This document shows positions 9,424 to 18,668 of a DNA stretch of 64,000 nt, piece after piece; the first letter of the stretch is position 1, and each line of letters begins with the position of its first letter. Location: the NCBI GenBank assembly GCA_036396795.1, contig DASWKF010000094.1, positions 37,054 through 101,053 on the forward strand. The letters are read 5' to 3'. Source of the DNA: JAHEEM01 sp036396795. Lineage in GTDB: Bacteria; Pseudomonadota; Gammaproteobacteria; Steroidobacterales; Rariloculaceae. The translations under genes and the position numbers were made by a program. Under the pieces are notes generated by a model that worked only from the letters and a program-made list of their open reading frames with translations, did not search any database and had not been told where the DNA came from.

Positions 9424-10178
9424 GCCGCGGCGAGCTCGCTGCGCGTGGCGTTGAGCACGCGGCGAGCATCCGCCGCCAGATCCATCATGCCGAGCGTCTC
9501 ATAAGCTTCGACCATGATCTCGAGCGCCCTCTCGACCTGGGGAGCGCCGGGGTAATGCTCCACGGTGTATTTGGCGCGATTCACCGCCGCGACGTAGGCC
9601 TCGCGGCGCATGTAGTACTCGGCGACGTGGTTCTCGTAGGCGGCGAGGCGGTTGCGTAAGAAGATCATGCGCTCGCGCGCGTCGGCCACGTATTGACTCT
9701 CGGGGAAGCGCCGCAGCAGCTCCTGAAAGACGCTGAAGGCCTGCAAGGTATCGCGCGGCGGGCGTTCCGTGAGATCGACGCGAAACACGCGCTCGACCCA
9801 GTTCGGCGCCTGATCGAAGTGCGCGAGGCCGCGCATGTATAAGCAGTAATCCACGCGCGGGTGGGTCGGATTCTCGCGTTCGAAAGCCTCGGCGGCGTCG
9901 ATGGCCGACTCCCGCTCGCGATTTCTATAATAAGCGTAGATCATGTCGAGCTGCGCCTGGCGGGTGACGTTGGCGAACGGGTAACGTGCCTGCAGCGCCT
10001 GGAAATACAACAATGCGTCGCGGAAGTCGCCGGCCTGCATGGCCTCGACGCCGAGCCCATAGATGACTTCCGGGCCCTCGCCCGGCAGGATGGCGCTGCG
10101 GCGGTTGTTGCAACCGGCGACCGCCATGGCCGCCAATAGACCGAGCAGCAGTGTTTTCAGCAAAGTACGCACGCCCAA
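9417..10178 (-). CDS. bamD: Outer-membrane assembly lipoprotein BamD
   Basis: Essential lipoprotein of the BAM complex, which inserts beta-barrel proteins into the outer membrane. The 253-residue product has a signal peptide with lipobox AVAGC (lipidated Cys23), then TPR-type helices (GLGVEAMQAGDFRDALLYF, ARYPF) and the characteristic VDYCLYMRGLAHF segment. The start is a TTG at 10178 with a GAGGCG ribosome-binding site. It is divergent from rluD, the conserved bamD | rluD arrangement of gammaproteobacteria. Confidence 0.95.
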   Translation of the reverse strand: MGVRTLLKTLLLGLLAAMAVAGCNNRRSAILPGEGPEVIYGLGVEAMQAGDFRDALLYFQALQARYPFANVTRQAQLDMIYAYYRNRERESAIDAAEAFERENPTHPRVDYCLYMRGLAHFDQAPNWVERVFRVDLTERPPRDTLQAFSVFQELLRRFPESQYVADARERMIFLRNRLAAYENHVAEYYMRREAYVAAVNRAKYTVEHYPGAPQVERALEIMVEAYETLGMMDLAADARRVLNATRSELAAAQ

Positions 10179-10266
10179 TTCGCCTCATCGCCGTGTTTGC
10201 GCCACGGCTACCTGCTTGGTGTTGCAGTATAGCGAAAAGTTTCCCCGGCTCTGAGGTGCCTCGAGC

Positions 10267-11250
10267 GTGAGCCGCATCAGCCGGGAGACCCGCGTGCCGG
10301 CGAATCTCGCCGGGCGGCGCTTCGATCAGGCGGCCGCCGAGCTGATCCCGGAGTTCTCGAGAAGCCTTCTCAAGACCTGGATCGAATCCGGGGAGCTCAC
10401 GCTCGCGGGTCGGCAGGCAAAGCCTAAGACCCGCGTCGCCGGGGGCGAGGCGATCCGCCTGGATGCTGAGCCGGCGCTCGAGGTCGAGCTCGAGCCCGAG
10501 GCGATCGCGCTCACGCTCGTCTACGAGGATCGCGAGCTGCTGGTGATCGACAAGCCCGCCGGCCTGGTTGTGCACCCCGGCGCCGGTAACCGCTCGGGCA
10601 CGCTGCAAAACGCCCTGCTCGCTCACGATCCCGCGCTCGGCATAGTGCCGCGCGCCGGCATCGTCCACCGTCTCGACAAGGACACCACGGGGCTGCTGCT
10701 GATCGCGCGGACGCTGCCGGCGCACCAGGCGCTCGTCGCTCAGCTCGAGCGACGCGAGATCCGGCGCGTTTATCGAGGCGTTTGCCAGGGTGTGCTCACG
10801 GGCGGCGGCACGGTCGAGGCGCCCATCGGCCGGCATCCGCGCAATCGCGTGCGCATGGCCGTCAGCGAGCGCGGCCGCGAGGCCGTCACCCGCTATCGCG
10901 TGGTGGAACGCTTTCGCGCCCAAACGCAGCTCGAGCTCACGCTCGAAACCGGGCGCACGCACCAGATCCGCGTGCATATGGCGCACCTGCGCCACCCGCT
11001 CGTCGGCGATCCGCTCTACGGCGGGCGGCCGCGCTGGCCCAAGGCGCCGAGCGCCGGCCTCTCCGAGGCGCTCAAAGATTTTCGCCGCCAGGCCCTGCAC
11101 GCCGTGCGGCTCGAGCTCGAGCACCCGCTCTCGGGCCGGCCGCTCGAGCTCGAAAGCGCGCTGCCCGACGACATGAGCTCGCTGCTCGAGGCGCTGCGCG
11201 CCGATGCGATGCCGCCCGTCGAGCGTTCCGCCGGAGCCGGCCATGATTGA
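10267..11250 (+). CDS. rluD: 23S rRNA pseudouridine synthase RluD
   Basis: Makes pseudouridines in helix 69 of 23S rRNA. The product has 327 residues, with an N-terminal S4 domain (about 18-62) and an RsuA/RluA catalytic domain. The catalytic aspartate lies in HRLDKDTTG (Asp137), and ETGRTHQIRVHMAH is the conserved C-terminal motif. The GTG start fits the family N-terminus. It overlaps pgeF by 8 bases. The order bamD | rluD-pgeF-clpB supports RluD over RluC or RluA. Confidence 0.94.
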   Translation: MSRISRETRVPANLAGRRFDQAAAELIPEFSRSLLKTWIESGELTLAGRQAKPKTRVAGGEAIRLDAEPALEVELEPEAIALTLVYEDRELLVIDKPAGLVVHPGAGNRSGTLQNALLAHDPALGIVPRAGIVHRLDKDTTGLLLIARTLPAHQALVAQLERREIRRVYRGVCQGVLTGGGTVEAPIGRHPRNRVRMAVSERGREAVTRYRVVERFRAQTQLELTLETGRTHQIRVHMAHLRHPLVGDPLYGGRPRWPKAPSAGLSEALKDFRRQALHAVRLELEHPLSGRPLELESALPDDMSSLLEALRADAMPPVERSAGAGHD

Positions 11251-11965
11251 GCCGGACTGGCCGGCGCCGCCGCGCGTCAGGGCCGTCTCGACGCAACGCT
11301 CGGGCGGCATCAGCCGCGGCGCTTATACGAGCCTCAATCTCGCCGCCCACGTCGGCGACGACCCGAGGCGCGTCGCAGCGAACCGCCGCGCGCTCACTGA
11401 GGCGCTCGGGCTTGCCGGCGAGCCTGCGTGGCTTACGCAAGTGCATGGCACGACCATCGTCGATCTCGACAGCGAAGCGGCCGGCGAGGCCGACGGCGCC
11501 GTGACCGGCCGCGCCGGCAAAGTCTGCGTCGTCATGACCGCTGATTGCCTACCGGTGCTGTTGACGAATCGCGCCGGCTCCCGGGTGGCCGCCGCGCATG
11601 CGGGCTGGCGCGGCCTGCTCGCGGGCGTGCTGCCGGCCACCGTCCGGCGCCTGGGCGGGCCGCCGGAGGAGATCCTCGCCTGGCTGGGTCCGGCGATTGG
11701 TCCGGCGAGCTACGAGGTCGGCCCCGAGCTCAAAGCCGCCTTCGACGCCGCGGACCCCGGCTCGGAGCGGTATTTCCGGCCAGGGCGCGGCGACCGCTGG
11801 CTCGCCGACCTCTACGGCTTGGCGAGCTCGAGCCTGCGTGCCGCGGGGGTCACGACGATCCATGGCGGGGGTTTTTGCACCTACGCCGAATCCAAGCGAT
11901 TCTTCTCCCACCGTCGCCAGGCCCCTTGCGGCCGGATGGCGACCTTGATATGGCTCGGCGAGTAG
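11243..11965 (+). CDS. pgeF: Multicopper-oxidase-fold peptidoglycan editing factor / purine nucleoside phosphorylase (YfiH)
   Basis: Laccase-domain (DUF152) protein of 240 residues. Family members act on purine nucleosides and, in E. coli, keep L-Ser out of the peptidoglycan stem peptide. Conserved metal-site segments are visible: TQVHGTTIVD, MTADCLPVLL and AAHAGWRGLLAG. The ATG at 11243 lies inside the rluD 3' end; an upstream in-frame ATG would add 13 unsupported residues. It sits between rluD and clpB as in E. coli. Confidence 0.92.
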   Translation: MIEPDWPAPPRVRAVSTQRSGGISRGAYTSLNLAAHVGDDPRRVAANRRALTEALGLAGEPAWLTQVHGTTIVDLDSEAAGEADGAVTGRAGKVCVVMTADCLPVLLTNRAGSRVAAAHAGWRGLLAGVLPATVRRLGGPPEEILAWLGPAIGPASYEVGPELKAAFDAADPGSERYFRPGRGDRWLADLYGLASSSLRAAGVTTIHGGGFCTYAESKRFFSHRRQAPCGRMATLIWLGE

Positions 11966-11984
11966 GCGCCGGGCAGGCTTGCGG

Positions 11985-12014
11985 CTTGAACTCGCGCGCC
12001 GCGGGCCCCATACA
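11985..12014 (+). promoter_or_regulatory. Sigma-32 heat-shock promoter of clpB
   Basis: CTTGAAC (11985-11991), a 14-base spacer and CCCCATACA (12006-12014) match the heat-shock consensus CTTGAA-N13-17-CCCCATNT closely. It starts 19 bases past the pgeF stop and lies about 30 bases before the clpB ATG. E. coli clpB also has a sigma-32 promoter. Confidence 0.85.
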
Positions 12015-12045
12015 CTCAACGATTCCGACATAGGACCCGATCCGC

Positions 12046-14643
12046 ATGCGCATGGACAAACTCACGAGCAAGTTCCAGCTGGCCCTTGCGGACGCCCAGT
12101 CGCTGGCCGTCGGGCGCGACCATCAGTTCATCGAGCCCGTGCATCTCATGTCCGCGCTGCTCGAGCAGGAGGGCGGGGGCATCACGGGCCTTCTGACCAA
12201 GGTCGGCGTCAACATGCGCCAGCTGCGCTCGCAGCTCGGCGAGGCCTTGGACCGGTTGCCGACCGTCGAAGGTACCGAGCCCGGCGAGCTGCACATCTCC
12301 AACGAGCTCGGCAAATTGCTCAACGTAGCCGACAAGCTCGCCCAGCAGCGTGGCGATTCCTACGTTTCGAGTGAATTGTTCGTGCTTGCGGCGTTGCAGG
12401 GCCGGGGTGACCTCGCGCGGCTTCTCGAAGCCGCGGGCGCCGTCAAAGGCGCGCTCGAAAAGGCCGTCGACGAGCTGCGCGGCGGCGCGACCGTCGAAGA
12501 TCCGAACGCCGAGGAGACGCGCCAGGCGCTCGACAAGTACACCATCGACCTCACCGACCGCGCCGAGCGCGGCAAGCTCGATCCGGTGATCGGCCGAGAC
12601 GATGAGATCCGGCGCACGATTCAGGTCCTGCAGCGACGCACCAAGAACAACCCGGTGCTGATCGGCGAGCCGGGCGTCGGCAAGACCGCGATCGTCGAGG
12701 GGCTCGCGCAGCGCATCGTCAACGGCGAGGTGCCCGAAGGGCTCAAGTCCAAACGCATCCTCGCGCTCGATCTCGGCGCCCTGATCGCCGGCGCCAAGTT
12801 TCGCGGCGAGTTCGAGGAGCGGCTCAAGGCCGTGCTCAACGAGCTCGCCAAGCAGGAAGGCCAGATCATTCTGTTCGTCGACGAGCTGCACACCATGGTC
12901 GGCGCGGGCAAGGCCGAAGGCGCGATGGACGCCGGCAATATGCTCAAACCCGCGCTTGCGCGCGGCGAGCTGCATTGCGTCGGCGCGACCACGCTCGATG
13001 AGTATCGCAAGTACGTCGAGAAGGACGCGGCGCTCGAGCGCCGCTTCCAGAAAGTCCTCGTCGACGAGCCTTCCGTCGAGGACACGATCGCGATCCTGCG
13101 CGGCTTGAAGGAACGCTACGAGGTGCACCACGGCGTCGAGATCACCGATCCCGCGATCGTCGCCGCGGCGACGCTGTCGCACCGCTATATCAGCGACCGG
13201 CAGCTGCCCGACAAGGCCATCGACCTCATCGACGAGGCCGCCTCGCGCATTCGCATGGAGATCGACTCCAAGCCCGAGGAGCTGGACCGGCTCGAGCGGC
13301 GGCTCATCCAGCTCAAGATCGAGCGCGAGGCGCTGAAGAAGGAATCCGACGACGCCTCCAAGCGCCGTCTCGGCGATCTCGAAGCCGAGATCGGCAAGCT
13401 CGAGCGCGAGTTCGCCGACCTCGAGGACGTCTGGAGGGCCGAGAAGGCCGCGATGCAGGGCGCGACGCACCTCAAGGAGGAACTCGAGCGCGCCAAGGTC
13501 GAACTCGAGCAGGCGCATCGCGCCGGCGATCTCGGCCGCATGTCGGAGCTGCAATACGGCCGCATTCCGGAGCTCGACAAGTCCCTCGCCGAGGCGCTCG
13601 CCCGTGAGCAGGACGAATACCGGCTGCTGCGCAATCGCGTCACCGAGGAAGAGGTCGCCGAGGTGGTGTCGAAGTGGACCGGTATTCCGATCACCAAGAT
13701 GCTCGGGAGCGAGAAGGACAAGCTGCTCAAGATGGAGGCCTTCCTCGAGACGCGCGTCGTCGGCCAGGCCGAAGCGCTCACGACCGTGGCGAACGCGATC
13801 CGCCGCTCGCGCGCGGGGCTTTCCGATCCGCACCGGCCCAACGGCTCGTTCCTGTTTCTAGGGCCCACCGGTGTCGGCAAGACCGAGCTGACCAAGGCGC
13901 TCGCGAGCTTCATGTTCGACACCGACGAGGCGATGGTGCGCATCGACATGTCGGAGTTCATGGAGCAGCATTCGGTCGCCAGGCTCATCGGCGCGCCGCC
14001 CGGCTACGTCGGCTATGAGGAAGGCGGCTACCTCACCGAGGCCGTGCGCCGCCGGCCGTACTCCGTGGTGCTGCTCGACGAGATCGAGAAAGCGCATCCG
14101 GACGTGTTCAACGTGCTGCTGCAGGTGCTCGACGACGGCCGCTTGACCGACGGCCACGGCCGCACCGTGGATTTCCGCAACACCGTGATCATCATGACCT
14201 CGAATCTCGGCAGCCAGCGTATCCAGGAGCTCGCCGGCGAGGAGAACTACGCGCGCATGAAGGCCGCCGTCATGGAGGTCGTCACGCAGCATTTTCGCCC
14301 CGAGTTCATCAATCGCATCGACGACGTCGTCGTGTTCCACCCGCTGAACTCGGTGCATCTGCGCAAGATCGTCGACATTCAGCTCAGGTTTCTGCACGAT
14401 CGGCTCGCCGAGCGCGACATGGGCCTGAGCCTCGACGACGCCGCGCGCGAGCGGCTCGCCGATGCCGGTTTCGATCCGGTCTACGGCGCCCGGCCGCTGA
14501 AGCGCGCGATCCAGCAGCAGCTCGAGAACCCGCTGGCGCAGCGCATCTTGAGCGGCGACTTCGAGCCCGGGGACACGATACGCGTGACCGCGAAGGCGGG
14601 CGGGCTCGATTTCGTCAAGGGCGAATCCGCCGCGGCCGCCTGA
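12046..14643 (+). CDS. clpB: ATP-dependent disaggregase ClpB
   Basis: Hexameric AAA+ chaperone that works with DnaK to pull proteins out of aggregates. The 865-residue length is standard. It has an N-terminal Clp_N double repeat (1-145), a first AAA+ module with Walker A GEPGVGKT at 207, a coiled-coil middle domain (about 400-530, rich in Glu, Arg and Lys) and a second AAA+ module with GPTGVGKT at 606. The start MRMDKLTSKFQLALADAQ matches the family. A sigma-32 promoter precedes it. Confidence 0.97.
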   Translation: MRMDKLTSKFQLALADAQSLAVGRDHQFIEPVHLMSALLEQEGGGITGLLTKVGVNMRQLRSQLGEALDRLPTVEGTEPGELHISNELGKLLNVADKLAQQRGDSYVSSELFVLAALQGRGDLARLLEAAGAVKGALEKAVDELRGGATVEDPNAEETRQALDKYTIDLTDRAERGKLDPVIGRDDEIRRTIQVLQRRTKNNPVLIGEPGVGKTAIVEGLAQRIVNGEVPEGLKSKRILALDLGALIAGAKFRGEFEERLKAVLNELAKQEGQIILFVDELHTMVGAGKAEGAMDAGNMLKPALARGELHCVGATTLDEYRKYVEKDAALERRFQKVLVDEPSVEDTIAILRGLKERYEVHHGVEITDPAIVAAATLSHRYISDRQLPDKAIDLIDEAASRIRMEIDSKPEELDRLERRLIQLKIEREALKKESDDASKRRLGDLEAEIGKLEREFADLEDVWRAEKAAMQGATHLKEELERAKVELEQAHRAGDLGRMSELQYGRIPELDKSLAEALAREQDEYRLLRNRVTEEEVAEVVSKWTGIPITKMLGSEKDKLLKMEAFLETRVVGQAEALTTVANAIRRSRAGLSDPHRPNGSFLFLGPTGVGKTELTKALASFMFDTDEAMVRIDMSEFMEQHSVARLIGAPPGYVGYEEGGYLTEAVRRRPYSVVLLDEIEKAHPDVFNVLLQVLDDGRLTDGHGRTVDFRNTVIIMTSNLGSQRIQELAGEENYARMKAAVMEVVTQHFRPEFINRIDDVVVFHPLNSVHLRKIVDIQLRFLHDRLAERDMGLSLDDAARERLADAGFDPVYGARPLKRAIQQQLENPLAQRILSGDFEPGDTIRVTAKAGGLDFVKGESAAAA

Positions 14644-14671
14644 GCGATGCTCGAAATTCCAAAGTCAGCCC

Positions 14672-14699
14672 TTGAAATGCCGGCGTATGCCTCTAAGAA
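14672..14699 (+). promoter_or_regulatory. Candidate sigma-70 promoter for the fmdB-like gene
   Basis: TTGAAA (14672-14677), a 16-base spacer and TAAGAA (14694-14699) lie in the gap after clpB, about 38 bases before the next ATG. This is based on motif similarity alone. Confidence 0.4.
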
Positions 14700-14737
14700 T
14701 ACGCGACCGAAAAATCCGATGAGTTGAGAGCGGACCG

Positions 14738-15076
14738 ATGCCTATCTACGAGTATCGCTGCCAGTCTTGCGGCCACGAGCTGGACGCTCTGCAAAAGCTC
14801 AGCGACGCGCCGCTGACGGTTTGTCCCGGCTGCGAGCAGCCGGCGCTGCGGCGGCTCGTCTCGGCGCCGCGGTTCCGCTTGAAGGGCGGCGGCTGGTACG
14901 AGACTGATTTCAAGTCCGACAAGGAAACCAAGCGCAATCTGGCCGAAAGCCCCGCGGACAAGCCCGCCGCGAGCGACGCCAAGCCGAAGGACGCCGCGAC
15001 CAAGGACACCCAATCCAGCGACGCGCCCGCCAAGCCCGCGGCGGCCAAGACCGATCCCGGCAACGCGGCGGCTTGA
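14738..15076 (+). CDS. FmdB-family zinc-ribbon protein
   Basis: Small protein of 112 residues. The N-terminal ribbon MPIYEYRCQSCGHELDAL carries CxxC, with a second pair at VCPGC. The C-terminal half is a low-complexity Lys/Ala/Asp-rich tail (from about residue 65), probably disordered. FmdB-type ribbons are thought to be regulatory or nucleic-acid binding, but most are uncharacterised. The gene precedes a DUF502 membrane protein and aspS, a common neighbourhood. It probably shares a transcript with both. Confidence 0.88.
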   Translation: MPIYEYRCQSCGHELDALQKLSDAPLTVCPGCEQPALRRLVSAPRFRLKGGGWYETDFKSDKETKRNLAESPADKPAASDAKPKDAATKDTQSSDAPAKPAAAKTDPGNAAA

Positions 15077-15091
15077 GTCCGCCCCAGGCAC

Positions 15092-15754
15092 GTGAAGCTT
15101 CACTTACGCCGGTATCTCGTGGCGGGCTTGCTCGTCTGGCTGCCCATCGGCGTGACCATCCTGGTGTTCTCGCTGATGTTCGACCTCATGGACCGGCTGC
15201 TGCTGTTGTTGCCGAGCGCCTATCGGCCCGAGCAGCTGCTGGGGTTTCGGATACCGGGTCTCGGCGCCATCCTCGCGGTCATCGTGCTGCTCGCCACGGG
15301 GCTTGCGGCGGCGAACCTGCTTGGCCGGCGATTGGTGACGAGCTACGAAAGGCTGCTCGGGCGAATACCGATCGTGCGCAGCATCTACAGCGGCGTCAAG
15401 CATTTCGCCGAGGTGGTGTTCAGCGACTCCAACGCCTCGTTCAAGAAGGTGTTGCTGATCGAATACCCGCGCCCGGGCCTCTACAGCATCGCGTTTCAAA
15501 CTTCGGAGAATCCCGAGGAAGTGCAGGCGCGCACGGGCGATGAGATCGTCACGGTGTTCTTGCCGACGACGCCGAACCCGACCTCGGGCTTCATGCTGTT
15601 CGTGCCGCGCAGCGCGGTCACCGAGCTCGACATGCCGGTCGAGGACGCTCTGAAGATGGTCATCTCGCTCGGCGTGGTGCTGCCGCGCTGGCACCCGGCG
15701 CACCCGAACCGTGACGGCGGTGCCGAGCTTGCGCAGCCTCAGGCTTCCCCGTAA
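15092..15754 (+). CDS. DUF502 family inner-membrane protein
   Basis: The product has 220 residues. Two hydrophobic helices near the N-terminus (about 8-30 and 55-80) are followed by a conserved soluble region (GRIPIVRSIYSGVKHFAE, TGDEIVTVFLPTTPNPTSGF), the hallmark of DUF502. The function is unknown. The start is a GTG at 15092, 15 bases after the fmdB-like stop. It is regularly found between fmdB-like genes and aspS. Confidence 0.88.
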   Translation: MKLHLRRYLVAGLLVWLPIGVTILVFSLMFDLMDRLLLLLPSAYRPEQLLGFRIPGLGAILAVIVLLATGLAAANLLGRRLVTSYERLLGRIPIVRSIYSGVKHFAEVVFSDSNASFKKVLLIEYPRPGLYSIAFQTSENPEEVQARTGDEIVTVFLPTTPNPTSGFMLFVPRSAVTELDMPVEDALKMVISLGVVLPRWHPAHPNRDGGAELAQPQASP

Positions 15755-15820
15755 CATCCGCCGTCTCTCGCGCTTTGCGCCTTGTCTTTCAATAGGTTGG
15801 CTCCTACAAGGTTGGCCCCC

Positions 15821-17593
15821 ATGCGCACTCATTACTGCGGCCAAGTCACCGACGCGCTCATCGGCCAGGACGTCACGGTCGCCGGCTGGGTACACCGGCG
15901 CCGCGACCACGGCGGCGTGATCTTCATCGATCTGCGGGATCGAGAGGGCCTGCTGCAAATCGTTTGCGATCCCGATTTCGCCGAGGTGTTCAGCGCCGCC
16001 GAGAAAGTGCGCAGCGAGTACGTGCTGACGATCACAGGCAAGCTGCGCGAGCGCCCCGAGGGCACGATCAATCCCGACTTGCCCACGGGCCGGGTGGAGC
16101 TGCTCGCGCATACGCTGACGATACTCAACGAGTCGAAGACGCCGCCGCTGCACCACGACGAGCACGCCGGCGAGGAGCTGCGCCTGCGCTATCGCTATCT
16201 CGACCTGCGCCGCGAGCAAATGCAGAAGAACCTTCGATTGCGTCATCGCGTCGCCAAGTCGGTGCGCGATTTTCTCGACGGCGCGGGTTTCATCGAGATG
16301 GAAACTCCGATCCTGACGAAGACCACGCCCGAAGGCGCGCGCGATTACCTCGTGCCGAGCCGCACGCATCCGGGCAAGTTTTTCGCCTTGCCGCAATCGC
16401 CGCAGCTGATGAAGCAGCTGCTCATGATGTCGGGCTTCGACCGCTACTATCAGATCGTCAAGTGCTTCCGCGACGAGGATTTGCGCGCCGACCGCCAGCC
16501 CGAGTTCACGCAGATCGACGTCGAGACCGCGTTTCTCGACGAGGGCGCGATCATGGACGTCATGGAAACGATGATCCGCGAGATCTTCAAGCGCGTGCTC
16601 GAGGTCGATTTGCCCACGCCCTTCCCGCGCCTCACCCATGCGCAGGCGATGCAGAGCTTCGGCCGCGACGCGCCCGATCTCAGGAACCCGTTGCGGCTCG
16701 TCGAGGTCGCCGATCTGCTTGCCGACGTCGAGTTCAAGGTCTTCGCCGGTCCCGCGGCCGATCCAGAGAGCCGCGTCGCAGCGATTCGGTTGCCGGGCGG
16801 CGCCAAGCTCACACGCAAGGAGATCGACGGCTACACCGACTTGGTCGGGCGCCACGGCGCCAAGGGCCTGGCTTATATAAAGGTGAACGACGCCCGCGCA
16901 GGCCTCGCCGGATTGCAATCGCCGATCCTGAAGTTCCTGCCCGAGGCGGCGGTGCGCGCGGTGCTCGAGCGCCTCGCTGCGGCGAGCGGCGATCTGCTGT
17001 TCTTCGGCGCCGACAAGGCCGCCGTCGTCAACGCGAGCTTAGGCGCGCTGCGCGACCAGCTCGGGCTCGACCTCGGATTGCTCGAAGGCGCGTGGCAGCC
17101 GCTGTGGGTGGTCGACTTCCCGGTGTTCGAGAAGGCTGCCGACGGCGGCTGGACGTCCTCGCATCATCCGTTCACGGCGCCGTATACGGCATCGGTGCAA
17201 GAGCTCAAGCGCGACCCGGGACGGACGCTTTCGCGCGCCTATGACATGGTGCTCAACGGCATCGAGATCGGCGGCGGATCGATCCGCATCCACCGTCCGG
17301 ACATGCAGTCGGCGGTGTTCGAGGTGCTCGGGATCGGCGCGGAGGAAGCCGAGGCCAAGTTCGGATTTCTGTTGACGGCGATGGACTACGGCTGCCCGCC
17401 GCACGGCGGCATCGCTTTCGGCCTGGACCGGCTGGTGATGCTCATGGCGGGCGCCGAGACCATCCGCGACGTGATTGCGTTTCCGAAGACCCAAACCGCC
17501 AGCGATCTCCTGACCGGTGCGCCCAGCGAGGCTGCGGCCTCGCAGCTCGAAGAGGTCGGCATCCGCTTGCGCGCCCCGCCCCCGCGTGAGTGA
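15821..17593 (+). CDS. aspS: Aspartyl-tRNA synthetase (probably non-discriminating)
   Basis: Class IIb synthetase of 590 residues, exactly the usual bacterial size, beginning MRTHYCGQVTD. An in-frame TTG upstream at 15782 adds a non-homologous tail and is rejected. It has an N-terminal OB-fold anticodon-binding domain, class II motifs (FRDEDLRADRQPEFTQID; GIAFGLDRLVML) and the bacterial GAD insertion. Residues His30 (RRRDHGG) and Gly81 (RERPEG) match the pair that makes Pseudomonas AspRS charge both tRNA-Asp and tRNA-Asn, whereas E. coli has Leu and Lys there. If so, Asn-tRNA would be finished by GatCAB, which is not in this window. Confidence 0.95.
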   Translation: MRTHYCGQVTDALIGQDVTVAGWVHRRRDHGGVIFIDLRDREGLLQIVCDPDFAEVFSAAEKVRSEYVLTITGKLRERPEGTINPDLPTGRVELLAHTLTILNESKTPPLHHDEHAGEELRLRYRYLDLRREQMQKNLRLRHRVAKSVRDFLDGAGFIEMETPILTKTTPEGARDYLVPSRTHPGKFFALPQSPQLMKQLLMMSGFDRYYQIVKCFRDEDLRADRQPEFTQIDVETAFLDEGAIMDVMETMIREIFKRVLEVDLPTPFPRLTHAQAMQSFGRDAPDLRNPLRLVEVADLLADVEFKVFAGPAADPESRVAAIRLPGGAKLTRKEIDGYTDLVGRHGAKGLAYIKVNDARAGLAGLQSPILKFLPEAAVRAVLERLAAASGDLLFFGADKAAVVNASLGALRDQLGLDLGLLEGAWQPLWVVDFPVFEKAADGGWTSSHHPFTAPYTASVQELKRDPGRTLSRAYDMVLNGIEIGGGSIRIHRPDMQSAVFEVLGIGAEEAEAKFGFLLTAMDYGCPPHGGIAFGLDRLVMLMAGAETIRDVIAFPKTQTASDLLTGAPSEAAASQLEEVGIRLRAPPPRE

Positions 17594-18032
17594 GACGCGA
17601 AGCTACAAGCGTCCCGAATCGGTGCTCGTCGTCGTGCATACGCAGGACCTCGAATGTCTGCTGCTCGAACGCGTGCATCCGCAAGGCTTCTGGCAATCGG
17701 TGACCGGCAGCCTGCGCTGGGACGAGACGCCGCTTGATGCCGCCGCGCGCGAGCTTGAGGAGGAGACGGGCCTCGATCCCGCAGGTATGGCCGACGCCGG
17801 GACCGAGAGAAGCTTTCCGATTCTGCCGGCCTGGCGGCATCGTTATCCGCCCGACGTGAGCGCAAATCTCGAGCACTGGTTTTACCTCGCGATTCCGCAA
17901 GCCTGCGCGGTGCGCCTCAATCCCGGCGAGCACCGCGGCTACGAGTGGCTGGCGCTCGAGCCTGCGATCGAGCGCGCGAGCTCGTGGACCAATCGCGAGG
18001 CGCTGCAGCGGCTGCGCGGCGGTGGCGGCTGA
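17586..18032 (+). CDS. nudB: Dihydroneopterin triphosphate diphosphatase (Nudix)
   Basis: Nudix hydrolase of 148 residues that removes pyrophosphate from dihydroneopterin triphosphate in folate synthesis. The complete Nudix box G-x5-E-x7-RELxEExGL runs from GSLRWDE to EEETGL (about residues 39-61). The GTG at 17586 overlaps the aspS end by 8 bases and gives a family-length N-terminus. The aspS-nudB order is conserved in gammaproteobacteria and is the main reason for choosing NudB over other Nudix enzymes. Confidence 0.85.
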   Translation: MSETRSYKRPESVLVVVHTQDLECLLLERVHPQGFWQSVTGSLRWDETPLDAAARELEEETGLDPAGMADAGTERSFPILPAWRHRYPPDVSANLEHWFYLAIPQACAVRLNPGEHRGYEWLALEPAIERASSWTNREALQRLRGGGG

Positions 18033-18038
18033 AGCGTC

Positions 18039-18668
18039 GTGGCGATGACGCCGGTGATCGTCGTGCACGGCCTGTGGATGCCCGGCGCCGAGACCTGGTT
18101 TTTGCGGCGGCGTCTGCGCAGAGCCGGCTTCGACCCGCTGCAGTTTCGCTACCCGACCGTCACCGAGGACGTCACTCAGGGGGCCGCGCGTCTCGAGTCG
18201 TTTCTCGCGAGCGTGCCGGGCGAGACGCGGCATCTGATCGGCCATAGCCTGGGCGGCCTGGTGATCCTCGAGATGCTAGAGCGGCATGCGCCGCCTGGTG
18301 TCGGCCGGCTGGTGCTGCTCGGCAGCCCGTTGCGCGGCAGCGCCGCGGCGGCGAATCTGCTTCGCTATCCGGGTGGCTGCCGGCTGCTGGGGCGTGCCAT
18401 GGCCCAATGTCTCGCCGACGGGGGCAGGCGCCGCTGGGCGGGGCCGCAGCCGCTCGGCGTGATCGCAGGCAGCCGGCCGGTCGGCCTCGGCCGGCTGCTC
18501 GGGCCGATGCCGGTACCGCACGACGGCACCGTGGCCGTGGCCGAGACCCGGATCGAAGGCGCCGCCGATCACCTGGTGCTGCCGGTGACTCATCTTTCGA
18601 TGCTGTGGTCGGCGGCCGTCGCCGATCAGGCCGTGCATTTTCTTCGCGAGGGCCGCTTCGCTCACTAG
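18039..18668 (+). CDS. Alpha/beta hydrolase (lipase-like)
   Basis: Predicted serine hydrolase of 209 residues. The oxyanion-hole region is VVHGLW (residues 8-13) and the nucleophile elbow is IGHSLGG (Ser near 71). A C-terminal His (THLSML) could complete the triad. No signal peptide is seen. The fold resembles short triacylglycerol-lipase or PGAP1-like hydrolases, but the substrate cannot be inferred. The start is GTG 18039 or ATG 18045. It follows nudB by 6 bases and ends against convergent mutS. Confidence 0.75.
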   Translation: MAMTPVIVVHGLWMPGAETWFLRRRLRRAGFDPLQFRYPTVTEDVTQGAARLESFLASVPGETRHLIGHSLGGLVILEMLERHAPPGVGRLVLLGSPLRGSAAAANLLRYPGGCRLLGRAMAQCLADGGRRRWAGPQPLGVIAGSRPVGLGRLLGPMPVPHDGTVAVAETRIEGAADHLVLPVTHLSMLWSAAVADQAVHFLREGRFAH

